64,000 nt of DNA from Kitasatospora sp. A2-31 (GCF_022288725.1 NZ_JAKNTA010000005.1:81213-145212); one strand, 5' to 3'; positions 1 to 8,688 are shown, counted from the first letter of the stretch. The notes: generated by a model not told the origin, from the letters alone. Made by a program: numbers and translations.

Positions 1-2674
1 CCTCAAGGATCTCCTGACGACGGGACCGGTAGCGGTCGGGACGTAGGTAGAGCTCCACCACCTCCTTGTGCACGACGCCGGTCAGCCCCGTCAGATCGGT
101 TCTGCCCACACCTGTCGTGATCCTCTTGACGTGGGTCCCGTCGAGCCTGATGTGCCAGTCGACGGCCGCCGGGAGGATCAGCTTCTCCACGTGGCAGTCG
201 ACCAGTTTGGCGTTGTCCGCCTCGATGTCGGTGAGGTCGAGCTGGCCGGCGAAGGTGGCGCCCAGGATCGGCACCGATGGCATCGTCCGGGTGGCCCGGA
301 TCACTGCGGACCACATGCTGCCGAGGTTGGTCGCGAGAACTCCGTCGTGGAAGCCCTCGTCCTGGCGCGTCGCCTCCGGGGGGAAGCCGGCCAGCGCGTC
401 GACGATGCGAGCTGCGTCGACCGCCTCGACCACGGCGTTCACGGTGGCCGTCCGCCACTCCGACCGGCTCAGGAGTCGGTGGAAGGCCGCGAAGTGCCGC
501 TCGTCGAGGTGGCGCGTAACGATCCCGGCTAGAAAGTAGTCGAAGAAGAGTTCGTGCTGGAACCGGAACCGCCTGGGACCGTTGGCCGTTGCGCCGGCCG
601 CCAGTCCGCACAGCACCTGTAGCCGGTCCCGGAGGCCTTCCCGGTCGTCCAGTTCCGCCACGTCGGCCAAGTCTAGCGCTATCGTCGCGGCCATCTCCAA
701 TTCGTCGGAGTCGACCTCGCGTTCATGGCTCTCGGCCATGATCTCCGCGACATACTCGAACGTGCGCCGCAGTTCGCTGCGGTCGAGGAGCCCCGATGCG
801 CTTCCGGCGATGGGAGTGAGCTTGCGTTCCTCCCGCAGGATGTAGTGGCCCAGGAGTCGCTCGGTGAACGAGGTGGCGGTGCCGGACTCCTGGTTGTAGT
901 CCCCCGCACGGCACATCTCCGCGAAGGCCCGGGCGAAGAAGGGAAGACCGAGTAGTTCCTTGTCCCCGGTGGACAGATTCTGGAAGCGTGACGCCGGGAC
1001 GCCATAGTCGTTTAGGAAGGAGCGGATCTGATCGGGGGTCCAACGCAGGACCTCGGCGATCCGGTGGCGGACCGCCGCGCCCCCGCCCTTGGCGCGTTGG
1101 ACACTGGACCGGTACTGGTTCACGTAGTAAGAGGAGCGCGCGGAGACCACCAGAACTCCCCGACCGCCCAGGGCGTTGAGCCAGCCCTTCAGGGATTCGA
1201 GGGCATCGCTGTACGCGGCTCCGCCGAGCAACTCGTCGAAGCCGTCGATGAGCAGGGCCACCAGGCCGTTGCGGCAGAGGCACTTGACGCGGTTCTCGTT
1301 GAGGTTCTCTGTCCAGATCACGGCGTTGTTGACCGCGGCGTCGAGACCCTCCAGGACCCGGCCGGTGGACCGCACATAGAGGAAGAGCGGGAGGTCGCCG
1401 ATCGAGTTGCCCTCGTTCCGTTCCACCTCCAGGGCCCGGTCCCGCGCGGCCTTGACCATCGCGCGCGTCTTTCCGATCCCAGCCTCACCGTTGATGAAGA
1501 CGACCTGGGTGGCCCCCTTCTCCACACCGAGGTCGTCGTCCACGCCGTCGATCAGCTCGGAGAATCCCTGCTGCTGGGCGTTCGTGCCGTCGTAGTCGGT
1601 GACCTGGACGCGTGCCTCCCGGTGAGCGGCGATCTCTGCCTTCCAGCCGAGCTGCTCGCTCTCCTCGCCGGTGATCTGGCGCTCGATCTGGTCCAGCGTG
1701 CGCCGCAGCCGGCCAGCGACGACGGGCCAGTTGGCCAGTCGGCGGAGGTAGACGCGGTAGGGGACCCATGCGTCCTCGTCCTGCCACTGGGGGCCGTCGG
1801 GACCGAGGCGGAAGTAGTCCCTGCGGTGTTCGGTGCCCTCGCTGGTCGACTTACCCCACTCATAGCCGAACCCGTGCTCGTGGTCGAAGTACTCCGGGGG
1901 CGGGGCGAGCAGGTCGGCAAAGGCCGTGAGATCACTCTCGACATCCCGTCGGAAAGCCTCCCGGAGGTCTGACAGGTGTCGTGGTTTGAGTAACTGGTTG
2001 AGCGAGCCCGGGATCGGCCCCGCGCTGAGAGTGGACCGGTAAGCCGGTGCCCCGAAGGCGAGGAACGACGGATCCTTGCCGACGAACCTGGAGAACACGT
2101 GCCAGCTGTCGTCCGCCTTCGCGTAGAGGAAGGGCCAGAGTCCGATCTCGGCGTCGGGCCAGACGAAGGCCGGGCGCAACTCCGGGTCGCCCGTGTCGGT
2201 GACCGAGACCGTGGCGTTGGCCAGACAGGCCGCGACGATGTCGGAGATTGCCCTGACGAGTGCGTCCACGGTGTCCGACAGACCTGGCGGGACCGCTCCG
2301 CCGTGGCTCACGTGGTCGCGCAGCTGTTTGGTGCCCCGGAGTCCGGAGGGAGCGCCAGGTATCCCTTCGTCGTATCGGGCCAGGGCACAGGTTACGGCGT
2401 TCCCTACATGGCTTGCCGCGCCACCTGCCTCGGCATCGTTGAGACGTGAACGGAGATCTCGGAGAAGGGAGATCCACTCGCCCAGGCCGGGTGACCGGCC
2501 GATCGGGGGCACGGGAAGGCCGCTCGCGCGGAGGGTGGAGGTGGCCAGGAGGGCCAGAAAGCGCACCTCGAAGTCGAGCGCCGAGAAGCTCTCCTGAACA
2601 CTCCGGGTACCACCCGCAGCGGGGGCGTAGAACCCTTCCATGCGGTGGAACGTCGCTACTGCCGAGTTGGTCAT
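1..2674 (-). CDS. NACHT-type STAND NTPase, C-terminus cut by window edge
   Basis: The frame is open from an ATG at 2674 to base 1, so at least 891 residues are present and the C-terminus lies outside the window. The start follows a good ribosome site (GAGGTGATC). Around residue 398 there is a Walker A motif (GEAGIGKT) and around residue 478 a NACHT Walker B (LLIDGFDEL). The residues after it look like the helical arm of a STAND ATPase, with the motif FQHELFFDYF near residue 700. The last part in view has pentapeptide- or LRR-like short strands. The first 390 residues match no family I know for certain, but R119-D120-x3-H124 (LRDHVSHGG) resembles the Rx4-6H active site of HEPN RNases. NACHT proteins with N-terminal effectors are common in bacterial antiviral defence. 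A defence role is inferred from this architecture and from the neighbouring integration scar. The NACHT assignment is firm; the HEPN assignment is tentative. Confidence 0.85.
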   Translation of the reverse strand, partial: MTNSAVATFHRMEGFYAPAAGGTRSVQESFSALDFEVRFLALLATSTLRASGLPVPPIGRSPGLGEWISLLRDLRSRLNDAEAGGAASHVGNAVTCALARYDEGIPGAPSGLRGTKQLRDHVSHGGAVPPGLSDTVDALVRAISDIVAACLANATVSVTDTGDPELRPAFVWPDAEIGLWPFLYAKADDSWHVFSRFVGKDPSFLAFGAPAYRSTLSAGPIPGSLNQLLKPRHLSDLREAFRRDVESDLTAFADLLAPPPEYFDHEHGFGYEWGKSTSEGTEHRRDYFRLGPDGPQWQDEDAWVPYRVYLRRLANWPVVAGRLRRTLDQIERQITGEESEQLGWKAEIAAHREARVQVTDYDGTNAQQQGFSELIDGVDDDLGVEKGATQVVFINGEAGIGKTRAMVKAARDRALEVERNEGNSIGDLPLFLYVRSTGRVLEGLDAAVNNAVIWTENLNENRVKCLCRNGLVALLIDGFDELLGGAAYSDALESLKGWLNALGGRGVLVVSARSSYYVNQYRSSVQRAKGGGAAVRHRIAEVLRWTPDQIRSFLNDYGVPASRFQNLSTGDKELLGLPFFARAFAEMCRAGDYNQESGTATSFTERLLGHYILREERKLTPIAGSASGLLDRSELRRTFEYVAEIMAESHEREVDSDELEMAATIALDLADVAELDDREGLRDRLQVLCGLAAGATANGPRRFRFQHELFFDYFLAGIVTRHLDERHFAAFHRLLSRSEWRTATVNAVVEAVDAARIVDALAGFPPEATRQDEGFHDGVLATNLGSMWSAVIRATRTMPSVPILGATFAGQLDLTDIEADNAKLVDCHVEKLILPAAVDWHIRLDGTHVKRITTGVGRTDLTGLTGVVHKEVVELYLRPDRYRSRRQEILE

Positions 2675-3366
2675 CGATCACCTCAACGCCGAGGTACGGA
2701 AATGTCGTTCACCGTCTACCCCGGAGAAGTTAGCACCACGTCGCCGGTGCGTGCGGGAAGCGGTCCACCGGAGTGCGGAGGTCGCGGGACCGCCAAGTGC
2801 TGAGGCGACCGGTGGCACTGCCGTTCGCGGGTGCGCGTGTGCACCCCTGCTGGGGGTTGCTATGTGTTCTGTCCTGTGAGGTTGGGGACATCGCGTCGCG
2901 CAGCCCGTTCAGGGGGGCGTCGGTCGCCGTCATCAATCCCGGGGGGTGGGAACGGGGTGGAGCCGACGTACGTTGCTTGGACCAGGTCGGTTTGTCGGGT
3001 GGCGTTCCGGCTGCTGGTGCGGCCGGGTGATTGCCGGGAGCCGATTCATCTCCAGCGGGTTTGCGTCGAGCATTCCGGCGGCGGGCTGCCTCTCACGCGC
3101 CTCTCACGGACTGGGCGCCATGAGGTGGCATCAGGCGTCATGCGTGGCGAACGAGGTAGGCCCTGACCTGCGGGATTCGGACCGCTGAACACCAGTCGGA
3201 CAGCCTTTCGACCGCTGGGGGTCAAGGGGTCGCAGGTTCAAATCCTGTCGCCCCGACGTATGTGACCAGCGGGTTTGCCCGAAACGGCAGGCCCGCTGTT
3301 CTCGTTCGGGTGAACGGTGATGGCGACGTGATGGCCGGGCACATGGCCCTGGTGACGTCCTGCCAG
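2675..3366. other. Non-coding stretch containing a tRNA-derived attachment core
   Basis: I see no convincing gene between the NACHT start at 2674 and the integrase stop at 3367. The short open frames here lack ribosome sites and have arginine- and proline-rich translations. The only recognisable element is the 43-base tRNA-Pro 3' half at 3215-3257. Confidence 0.6.
3215..3257 (+). other. Attachment-site core: 3' half of tRNA-Pro(GGG)
   Basis: The sequence runs from an anticodon loop CTGGGGG (anticodon GGG) through the 3' anticodon stem (TCAAG), the variable loop, the T arm (GCAGG-TTCAAAT-CCTGT) and the 3' acceptor strand CGCCCCG plus A. The 5' acceptor strand (CGGGGCG), the D arm and the 5' anticodon strand are absent upstream, so this is not a working tRNA. 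A 3'-half copy of a tRNA is the usual core left by site-specific integration; the Streptomyces element pSAM2 uses a tRNA-Pro. A broken integrase stops 110 bases to the right, the int-att arrangement typical of actinomycete integrative and conjugative elements (AICEs). Confidence 0.75.
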
Positions 3367-4070
3367 CTACGCGGTGTCCGGAAGGTCTGACGCTTCGCTG
3401 TCGGGGGCGGCGGAAGGCAGCGAGGCGTCGTCGAGCGCCTGGCACAGGGCGGTGACAGCATCGCGCGCGGCGTGCGGGACGCAGATGGCCGTAGATGTTG
3501 ACTGTGGTCGACAACGTCGAGTGTCGCAACGTCCCCGACACTACAGCCAGCGGGACCTCAGAGCTGATCATGATGCTGGCGGCTGTGTGCTGCAGGTCGT
3601 GCACCCCGATCCGCGGGAGGCCGATCTCTGCCGACCTGCGGCGCAGCGTGACCAGGAGCTGTTGCGGTCGCAGCGGCGCGCCGTCCGGCTGGCAGAAGAC
3701 ACGAGCCCTTCGAGCGGCGTTCCCTCCGGCAGGCTCGACCGCGCGGCCGACGCCCGCCGCTCCAGCGCGGCGACGACCCGAGCAGACAGGCTGACCCAGT
3801 TGCGGCCCGCCCTGGTCTTGGGGTGACCCAGGTGGAGGTGGTTGTTGTCGACGGCGGTGAGGTTCCACCGCACCAGCAGTATTGCGCTCGGTCAGATGCA
3901 CCTCGGGCCAGCACAGGCCCAGCAGTTCGCCTCGGCGCATCCCGGGCCCAGCAGCACCTCGAAGGCGTCCGCCAGCTGGTCGCCGTAGGTGGGCGAGGAG
4001 CCGTAGGTCGACGTTGGCGGGCAGGGCCGCCTGCTCGCTGGTGGGCGGGCGGCGGTGGCGGCCGGGCACG
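3367..4070 (-). pseudogene. Decayed tyrosine recombinase (phage/AICE integrase)
   Basis: Pieces of one integrase are recoverable only by switching frame at least four times on the minus strand. In order they are a stretch ending in AFEVLLGPG, box I with its arginine (GMRRGELLGL), a middle strand-rich piece (LHLGHPKTRAGRNWV), box II and the nucleophile region (VHDLQHTAAS ... LRHSTLSTT ... NIYGHL), and a C-terminal tail reading HAARDAVTALCQALDD before a TAG at 3367-3369. The usual HxLR arginine is glutamine here (HDLQH), although the catalytic tyrosine (NIYGHL) remains. The N-terminal SAM-like DNA-binding domain is missing, and the remnant abuts the stop of the NUDIX gene at 4071. It once drove integration at the tRNA core at 3215-3257 and is now certainly inactive. 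Confidence 0.85.
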
Positions 4071-4556
4071 TCAGGTCCCGACCAGGGCGCGCAGGTCCTC
4101 CGAGGCGTCCCAGCCGTAGGTGGAGAAGCCCCGGCGGTCGCCGGAGAGGTAGGCGGTGAGGGCGGCGTGGGAGGTGGGGAACATGGGGGTGGGCAGTGCG
4201 TCGGCGTCCATCCACAGGACGGCGAGGTGCTTGTCCGGCTCGGTGTTCGTCAGCTCGCCCCGCCACGAGGTCGCGGCGAAGACCGAGAGCAGGAACGGGC
4301 CCTTGCCGTCCCATCCGGCCTTGACCTGGATGGTGTGGACCAGCCGCAGGTCCTCGGCGGCGACGACCAGGCCCGTCTCCTCGCGCAGTTCGCGGGCGGC
4401 GGCCTCATCGAGGCGTTCGCCGTCCTCGGCCTTGCCGCCGGGGACGGTCCAGGCGGGGACCGTGGACCAGGAGTCGTTGGCGTAGTGGACGCAGGCGACC
4501 TTGCCCGCCTTCTCGTCGTGGACGATGACGCAGACGGCCTGGCGCAGGGACTGCAT
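4071..4556 (-). CDS. NUDIX hydrolase
   Basis: This 161-residue protein carries a canonical NUDIX box (Gx5Ex7REUxEExGU): GGKAEDGE, seven residues, then RELREETGL, starting near residue 38. Such enzymes hydrolyse nucleoside diphosphates linked to another moiety; the substrate cannot be read from the sequence. The ATG at 4556 follows GGAG at a suitable distance. It is the last gene of a minus-strand operon with two other NUDIX genes and a phosphotransferase-like gene. NUDIX genes are a recurring component of actinomycete integrative elements, which fits the broken integrase immediately downstream. Confidence 0.85.
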   Translation of the reverse strand: MQSLRQAVCVIVHDEKAGKVACVHYANDSWSTVPAWTVPGGKAEDGERLDEAAARELREETGLVVAAEDLRLVHTIQVKAGWDGKGPFLLSVFAATSWRGELTNTEPDKHLAVLWMDADALPTPMFPTSHAALTAYLSGDRRGFSTYGWDASEDLRALVGT

Positions 4557-4590
4557 GGGTGCTCCAACCGGTAGGGGGGAGTTGGGGTGT

Positions 4591-5197
4591 TCACGCGACG
4601 GGGTCGGGCCGCGCAGCAGGACGAGGACGGTGCGGGCGGTGACCTCCTCGTCCCGGTGATGGTCCAGGGCCCAGCGCAGGGCGGCGGGGCAGTCGATCGC
4701 GGCCCACGCCCGGCACGCCGCCCGCTCCTGCGGGGTGAGGTCGCGCCCGTACCCGGCGGTGAACGCTGCCCGCAGGTCGGGCTGGTGGGGTGTGAGCTGA
4801 GGGTGACGCGCAGCAGGTCGCGCCGGGCCGGGGCCTCGACGTGGCTGCGTTCGAAGTCGGTCAGCCCGAGCGTCAGCCGGTCGCCGTCGCGGCGCACGAG
4901 CCGGTTCCGCGGGCCGAAGTCGCCGTGGCGGTAGGCGAGAGCGGTGGGGGCGAGCAGAGCCGGCGTCCGGCCTTCGCCAAGGGCCGGTGTGAGCAGCCGG
5001 TAGGCGGCGGTTTCCCGTTCTTGCATGAGTGCGTGCTTGTGGCGTTTGGCGAACAGGCGGCGCCCGCCGTCGGCCAGGACCTCCCAGACGCTCGGGTGCC
5101 CGGCGAGGTCGTGGGATCGCACGCCCAGCTGCTCGTGCGCCCCTGCCGTTTCGCGTATCAGCCGGCACACGTCGTGGGGAACGGTGGGGGTGCTCAC
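4591..5197 (-). pseudogene. Aminoglycoside phosphotransferase-like gene with a frameshift
   Basis: The frame from the GTG at 5197 gives an APH/choline-kinase-like protein. The Brenner motif region is clear (YRHGDFGPRN, with HGDF...N as catalytic residues), followed by LTDFERSH, where the D corresponds to the metal-binding DxD/DFE aspartate. Near 4797 the homologous reading moves to another frame (QPDLRAAFTAGYGR). The kinase core is short: the N-lobe seems to pass quickly to the catalytic loop, so a deletion may be present as well. The GTG start overlaps the stop of the upstream NUDIX gene by four bases (GTGA), showing that it was translationally coupled. A single-base sequencing error would give the same picture. 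Confidence 0.65.
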
Positions 5198-5688
5198 GTC
5201 GGCCAGCCGACGGTGGACAGGGTGCGGCCGCGGGTGATCTCGCCGAGCGCGTGGACGGAGTAGGGGACGGTATTGGTCGGGAGTCGGTCGAGCGGCCAGA
5301 AGCGCAGTGCGTCGCACTTGTGCGGTTCGGCGTTGCGGACCTGGCCGTCATGGCGGGCGGGGCGGAAGAACAGCTGGAGGCGGCTGCGGCCGTCGTCGGC
5401 GTCGAGGTGGTGCAGGGTGTGGACGAGCGCGAGGTCGTCCTCGGCGATGAGGATGCCGAGTTCCTCCTGGGCCTCGCGCGTCATCGCGCGGGTGATCGTC
5501 TCGCCGGGCTCCATGTGTCCGGCCGGAAGGTGCCACAGGCCGTTCGCGTAGGCGGTGTTGTGGCGTCGACCGAGCAGCACGGTGTCGCCGTTGAGCAGGA
5601 CGAGGTGGACGCCGACGACCAGGGTCGGCGGCTCCGTCCGGGCCGGGCGGGGCACGGCGGGACGGCGGGTGCTGTCGAGCGGATTCAC
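5194..5688 (-). CDS. NUDIX hydrolase
   Basis: This 164-residue protein has a canonical NUDIX box near residue 55: GHMEPGE, seven residues, then REAQEELGI. Its fold resembles the small MutT-like hydrolases found beside phosphotransferases in streptomycetes. It begins with GTG at 5688, overlapping the stop of the upstream two-domain NUDIX gene by four bases, and its own stop overlaps the GTG of the phosphotransferase-like gene. The three genes therefore form one translationally coupled unit. The substrate is unknown. Confidence 0.85.
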   Translation of the reverse strand: MNPLDSTRRPAVPRPARTEPPTLVVGVHLVLLNGDTVLLGRRHNTAYANGLWHLPAGHMEPGETITRAMTREAQEELGILIAEDDLALVHTLHHLDADDGRSRLQLFFRPARHDGQVRNAEPHKCDALRFWPLDRLPTNTVPYSVHALGEITRGRTLSTVGWPT

Positions 5689-6758
5689 GAGGCCCTCCCG
5701 GACGGCAGGCCGGTCGCCTCGACGAGCATCGGCAGGTAGTGCTGCATGTAGGGCGGGACCTTGAGGGCGAGCACTTCGTCGAGGGGGACCATGCGCACGG
5801 CCAGACCCTCGTCACCGAGCCGCAGATCGATCTCCTCGCCGTCCCGTTCGGCGTGCAGGACGCGGGTGAGCGGCAGGCCGAGGTCGTCGGGCGGGTCGGG
5901 GAGGGCCCGCAGTCCGGTGATCTCGATGCCGGCCTCCTCGCGGACCTCGCGCACCGCGGTCTCCTCGGCCCTCTCGTCGGCCTCGCGCCAGCCGCCGACC
6001 GGGGTCCATACGCCGGGCCACGGCATGCCCGGCCGGTCTTCGCGATGGTGCATCAGCAACCGGCCGGCGGCGTCGGTGACGAAGACAAGGACGCCCTCGA
6101 AGTCGTCGTCGGCCGTAGCGGGGCGCTCCAGGTACAAGGGGACGCCGGAGCGGTGGGCGCGCAGGACCTGGCGGAGCCGTTGGTAGCGGGCGGGTTGCAT
6201 GAGCCTTCGCCAGTCGTGGGCGGTCTCGAACCGCCACTCGGTGTGCTCGGAGGGGTCGAGCCGGATCCGGGCCTGCTGCCCGGGCGTGAGGACGCCGCCG
6301 TCGAAGACGTAGCCGCAGACCGGGACGGGGTACTCGGTGCCGGCTTGTTCGTGGATGACGGCGACCAGGCGGCGCCGGGCGATCACCGCGGGGTTCTCGG
6401 CGGCGAGGTCGAGGCGGTAGGCCCGGACGATCACGGTGTCGTCGGGCGCGACAGCGGTGAAGACGAACTGGCGCACGCGCCGCCCGCGCTGGTCGGTGAA
6501 GTCGAGATGCCGCGCGTACTCCAGCGGCACGCCGGTGAGCCCGGTCCCGTCGGCCAGCTCGCGGGCCGCGCCCTCGGGCACCGTCTCGCTCTCCTCCCGA
6601 CCGCCGCCGGGGTACTCCCACAAGCCGGGTAGGACGTCGTGAGCCGACCTGTGGATCATCAGAATCCGTCCCGAGGTGTCCCGGACCACCACGCCGACGC
6701 CGATCCGTTCGATGCTCTCGTGCGCGGCGAGGTTCGTGAGTGCGTCGAAGTCGATCAC
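5685..6758 (-). CDS. Two-domain NUDIX protein
   Basis: This 357-residue protein has two NUDIX-type domains in tandem. The first (near residue 45) has a degenerate box, GGGREESE then RELADGTGL, in which the metal-binding EE pair is replaced by DG. The second (near residue 245) is canonical, GGWREADE then REVREEAGI. About 90 residues between them resemble the tail of a MutT-like domain. The first domain may be structural or regulatory and the second catalytic. The GTG at 6758 is preceded by AGGGGAG eight bases away and no in-frame ATG competes. It is the first gene of the NUDIX/kinase operon. Confidence 0.8.
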   Translation of the reverse strand: MIDFDALTNLAAHESIERIGVGVVVRDTSGRILMIHRSAHDVLPGLWEYPGGGREESETVPEGAARELADGTGLTGVPLEYARHLDFTDQRGRRVRQFVFTAVAPDDTVIVRAYRLDLAAENPAVIARRRLVAVIHEQAGTEYPVPVCGYVFDGGVLTPGQQARIRLDPSEHTEWRFETAHDWRRLMQPARYQRLRQVLRAHRSGVPLYLERPATADDDFEGVLVFVTDAAGRLLMHHREDRPGMPWPGVWTPVGGWREADERAEETAVREVREEAGIEITGLRALPDPPDDLGLPLTRVLHAERDGEEIDLRLGDEGLAVRMVPLDEVLALKVPPYMQHYLPMLVEATGLPSGRAS

Positions 6759-7539
6759 TGAACAGACTCCCCTGAATCGCGGGCCGGTACGGCCGACCGG
6801 CCGGAAGAGGTGATGCCGGCGACCTGGCCGGTGGGGTTGTCCACAAGGCCTCCAGACGTGGCTGGTGTTCGAGTGTGTGCGGAGCCGGCCGTCGGCGAAC
6901 GTCATGGCAAGTGCACACGCGTAAAACTGAGTTGGACGGGTTCGCGCGAACTGAGGTGACTGATGATGGTGCTGTTCGAACGCGGCGCTCAAGCGGATTC
7001 CCTCCGGGCGAGCCCGGGTCGAATCAGGACTTTTCGAGCACCCCGCGCGCGTGCTGCGACGCCTCCTCCAACCGGCTGCGCGGGGGTCCGGCAGGGTGGC
7101 GGAGCCCGGTGCGCAGGCGGCGAGAGCTCGTTCGAGTGCCGCGCGCCGGCCCGGGTCGAGAGGGCGTCGGACGCCCTCGTGGGCGAAGAGGCCGCGCAGT
7201 GCGTAGCCGTCGCCGGATTCACCCGTTCGGCTGGTCAGGTGGGCGAGGAGGTTTCGGGGGGCGGGCGTGTCGGGGTCGGCGGTGTCGACGTCGGCCAGCG
7301 TGAGGCGGGTGGTGAGGACGTCCAGGCCCTCGTCCGGCCCGCTGGTGCGGTGGCCGATCGCATGGTCGGCTGCCTGCTGGTCGCCGGGGCGCACAGCGCG
7401 GTGAGTACGGCGGTCACCGCGTCCTCCCACGGGTCGCCGGGCTGGTTTGCCCCTCCCGCTGGGCGAGGGCGGCGCCAGGCAGGTCGCCAGTGGGGGCGCA
7501 GGCGAGGACGGCGGCCTGGCGGCCGTAGAGGATGCGTCG

Positions 7540-7720
7540 GCCGATGCCGCGGTGCCCCAGGTGCGGACCTGCGCGGCGACGAGGCCGGCGAGCTCGGCCG
7601 GCGTCGGTGCCGTGGCCGACCACGCCGGTCTCGTAGGTACTGGGGCCCTCCGCGGTGGGTTCGCCGTGGCACAGGGGCGGGTAGACGAGGACGCCGCCCT
7701 GGACCATGGCCGTGGCGCGG
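7540..7720 (-). pseudogene. Fragment resembling the C-terminus of an FxLD-system methyltransferase
   Basis: A piece reading YETGVVGHGTDAG in one frame continues as ELAGLVAAQVRTWGT in the next frame (switch near 7598). The combined pattern (x-E-x-G-x-x-x-H-G-x-x-A-x-x-L-A-x-x-V-x-x-Q-x-R-x-W) resembles the C-terminal segment of the PCMT-like methyltransferases that accompany FxLD lanthipeptide precursors. No SAM-binding region is seen nearby, so only a scrap remains. The identification rests on memory of the family pattern and is weak. Confidence 0.3.
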
Positions 7721-7830
7721 CTCCCCGAGGCGCAGCACGACCTGCTGATCACCTGCGCGGCCGACGGCGCCGAGACTCCGGCACCCGGCCGACCGACCCC
7801 GTCGGGTCGAGTGTCGGCGAGCACACCAGT

Positions 7831-7881
7831 GGGCATCGGCAGCCTCGGACCGGGTGACCCGGTCCGAGGCTGCCGATGCCC
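7831..7881 (-). terminator. Perfect 24-bp hairpin after the isomerase-like gene
   Basis: Bases 7831-7854 and 7858-7881 are exact reverse complements around a 3-base loop (TGA). It lies 16 bases past the stop of the minus-strand gene at 7897 and has no T tract, as is usual for streptomycete terminators. Confidence 0.8.
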
Positions 7882-7896
7882 GGGCCCTGTGAGGTC

Positions 7897-8688
7897 CTAC
7901 TGCTCCGGCTCCCAGGCACGGAGCAGGTCGAACAGTTCGGCGTCGCCTTCGATCCGGATGGCGTCCGCCGTGACGCGGTCGTAGAGGAAGAGGATCAGTT
8001 CACCGGCCGTGGCGTGGGCGGAGACACCGGGTGCGTCCGGGCCCGCGCCGTCGGTAACGGTGGGCAGGCGGGCGGTCCGGGCGCCGTCGCCGTCGACCGT
8101 GAGGCGCCAGGAGCGCCCCTCGGCGGCGTGGAAGTCGAAGGCGGTGGGCTTGTGCGGCCAGGCGCTGGCCGTCGCGACGCAGGTGAAGAGGAACTCCTCG
8201 AGACCGTCGAGGGTCACCTCGACCGGCAGCGGCTGAGGGGCGCCCGCGGCGAGCAGGGCGTCGTAGGTGTGCACCGCGGTCTCCTGGACCCGGTGCCGGG
8301 CGACCCCGCCGGAGGTCCGCGGCGTCTGCAGACCACTCCACCACGCCCAGCAGCCGGCGTCCGGGCCCGCCTCCCGCAGCGTGCCGAGCAGCAGCTGCGT
8401 CGACTCGTCCAGCCAGGCCACCAGGGCGTCGCGCTCCCGAGGCGGGGCCAAGGCCGCCCGCTCGGCGGCGGCGTCGGCCGGCGGGGCGTCGGCGGGACCC
8501 GCGCCGACGATGGCGGCCCAGAACCGGTCGCCTCCGCCCAGGTGCTGCGCCAGGTCGAACAGTGTCCACTCGGGGCAGGTGGGCACCCGGGCGTCGAGGT
8601 CGGGTGCGGAGGCGACCGCGGCACGGAACGCGGTCGACCGTTCGTCGATCAGCCGCAGGAGGTCGGAGAACTCGAGAGTGTTTTGCAC
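7897..8688 (-). CDS. Maleylpyruvate-isomerase-family, mycothiol-dependent enzyme
   Basis: This 263-residue protein has the DinB-like four-helix N-terminal domain of the MDMPI family (CPEWTLFDLAQHLGGG near residue 38) and the second metal-binding segment (HRVQETAVHTYDA near residue 132). The histidines and glutamate of these motifs form the divalent-metal site. A C-terminal domain follows (from about residue 155). The family uses mycothiol, the actinobacterial thiol, to isomerise or transfer to small electrophiles; the exact substrate is unknown. It starts at GTG 8688 with a weak ribosome site and stands alone, ending in a 24-bp hairpin. Confidence 0.8.
   Translation of the reverse strand: MQNTLEFSDLLRLIDERSTAFRAAVASAPDLDARVPTCPEWTLFDLAQHLGGGDRFWAAIVGAGPADAPPADAAAERAALAPPRERDALVAWLDESTQLLLGTLREAGPDAGCWAWWSGLQTPRTSGGVARHRVQETAVHTYDALLAAGAPQPLPVEVTLDGLEEFLFTCVATASAWPHKPTAFDFHAAEGRSWRLTVDGDGARTARLPTVTDGAGPDAPGVSAHATAGELILFLYDRVTADAIRIEGDAELFDLLRAWEPEQ

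Larger units (their letters stand above)
6759..7896. other. Region without an intact gene
   Basis: No open frame here has a convincing start, ribosome site and family signature. On the minus strand, protein-like segments appear in different frames: a methyltransferase-like piece around 7590-7710, an alanine-rich helical piece around 7380-7460 (PWEDAVTAVLTALC) and another around 7130-7230 (GYALRGLFAHEGV). The picture is of one or more decayed genes between the NUDIX operon and the isomerase-like gene. The right end holds a strong hairpin (7831-7881). Confidence 0.5.

Noticed and set aside
1064..1972. Plus-strand open frame of 302 codons
   Set aside because: The minus strand here encodes the Walker A and B motifs of the NACHT protein in one uninterrupted frame, so the plus frame is a shadow.
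3170..3260. Complete tRNA gene
   Set aside because: Only the anticodon loop, 3' anticodon strand, T arm and 3' acceptor strand are present; no 5' acceptor strand, D arm or 5' anticodon strand can be paired.
3131..3461. Protein-like endings reading RQDLNLRPLDPQ and GATGFEPATP
   Set aside because: These are well-known false peptides created when a frame reads antisense through the 3' half of a tRNA; here through the core at 3215-3257.
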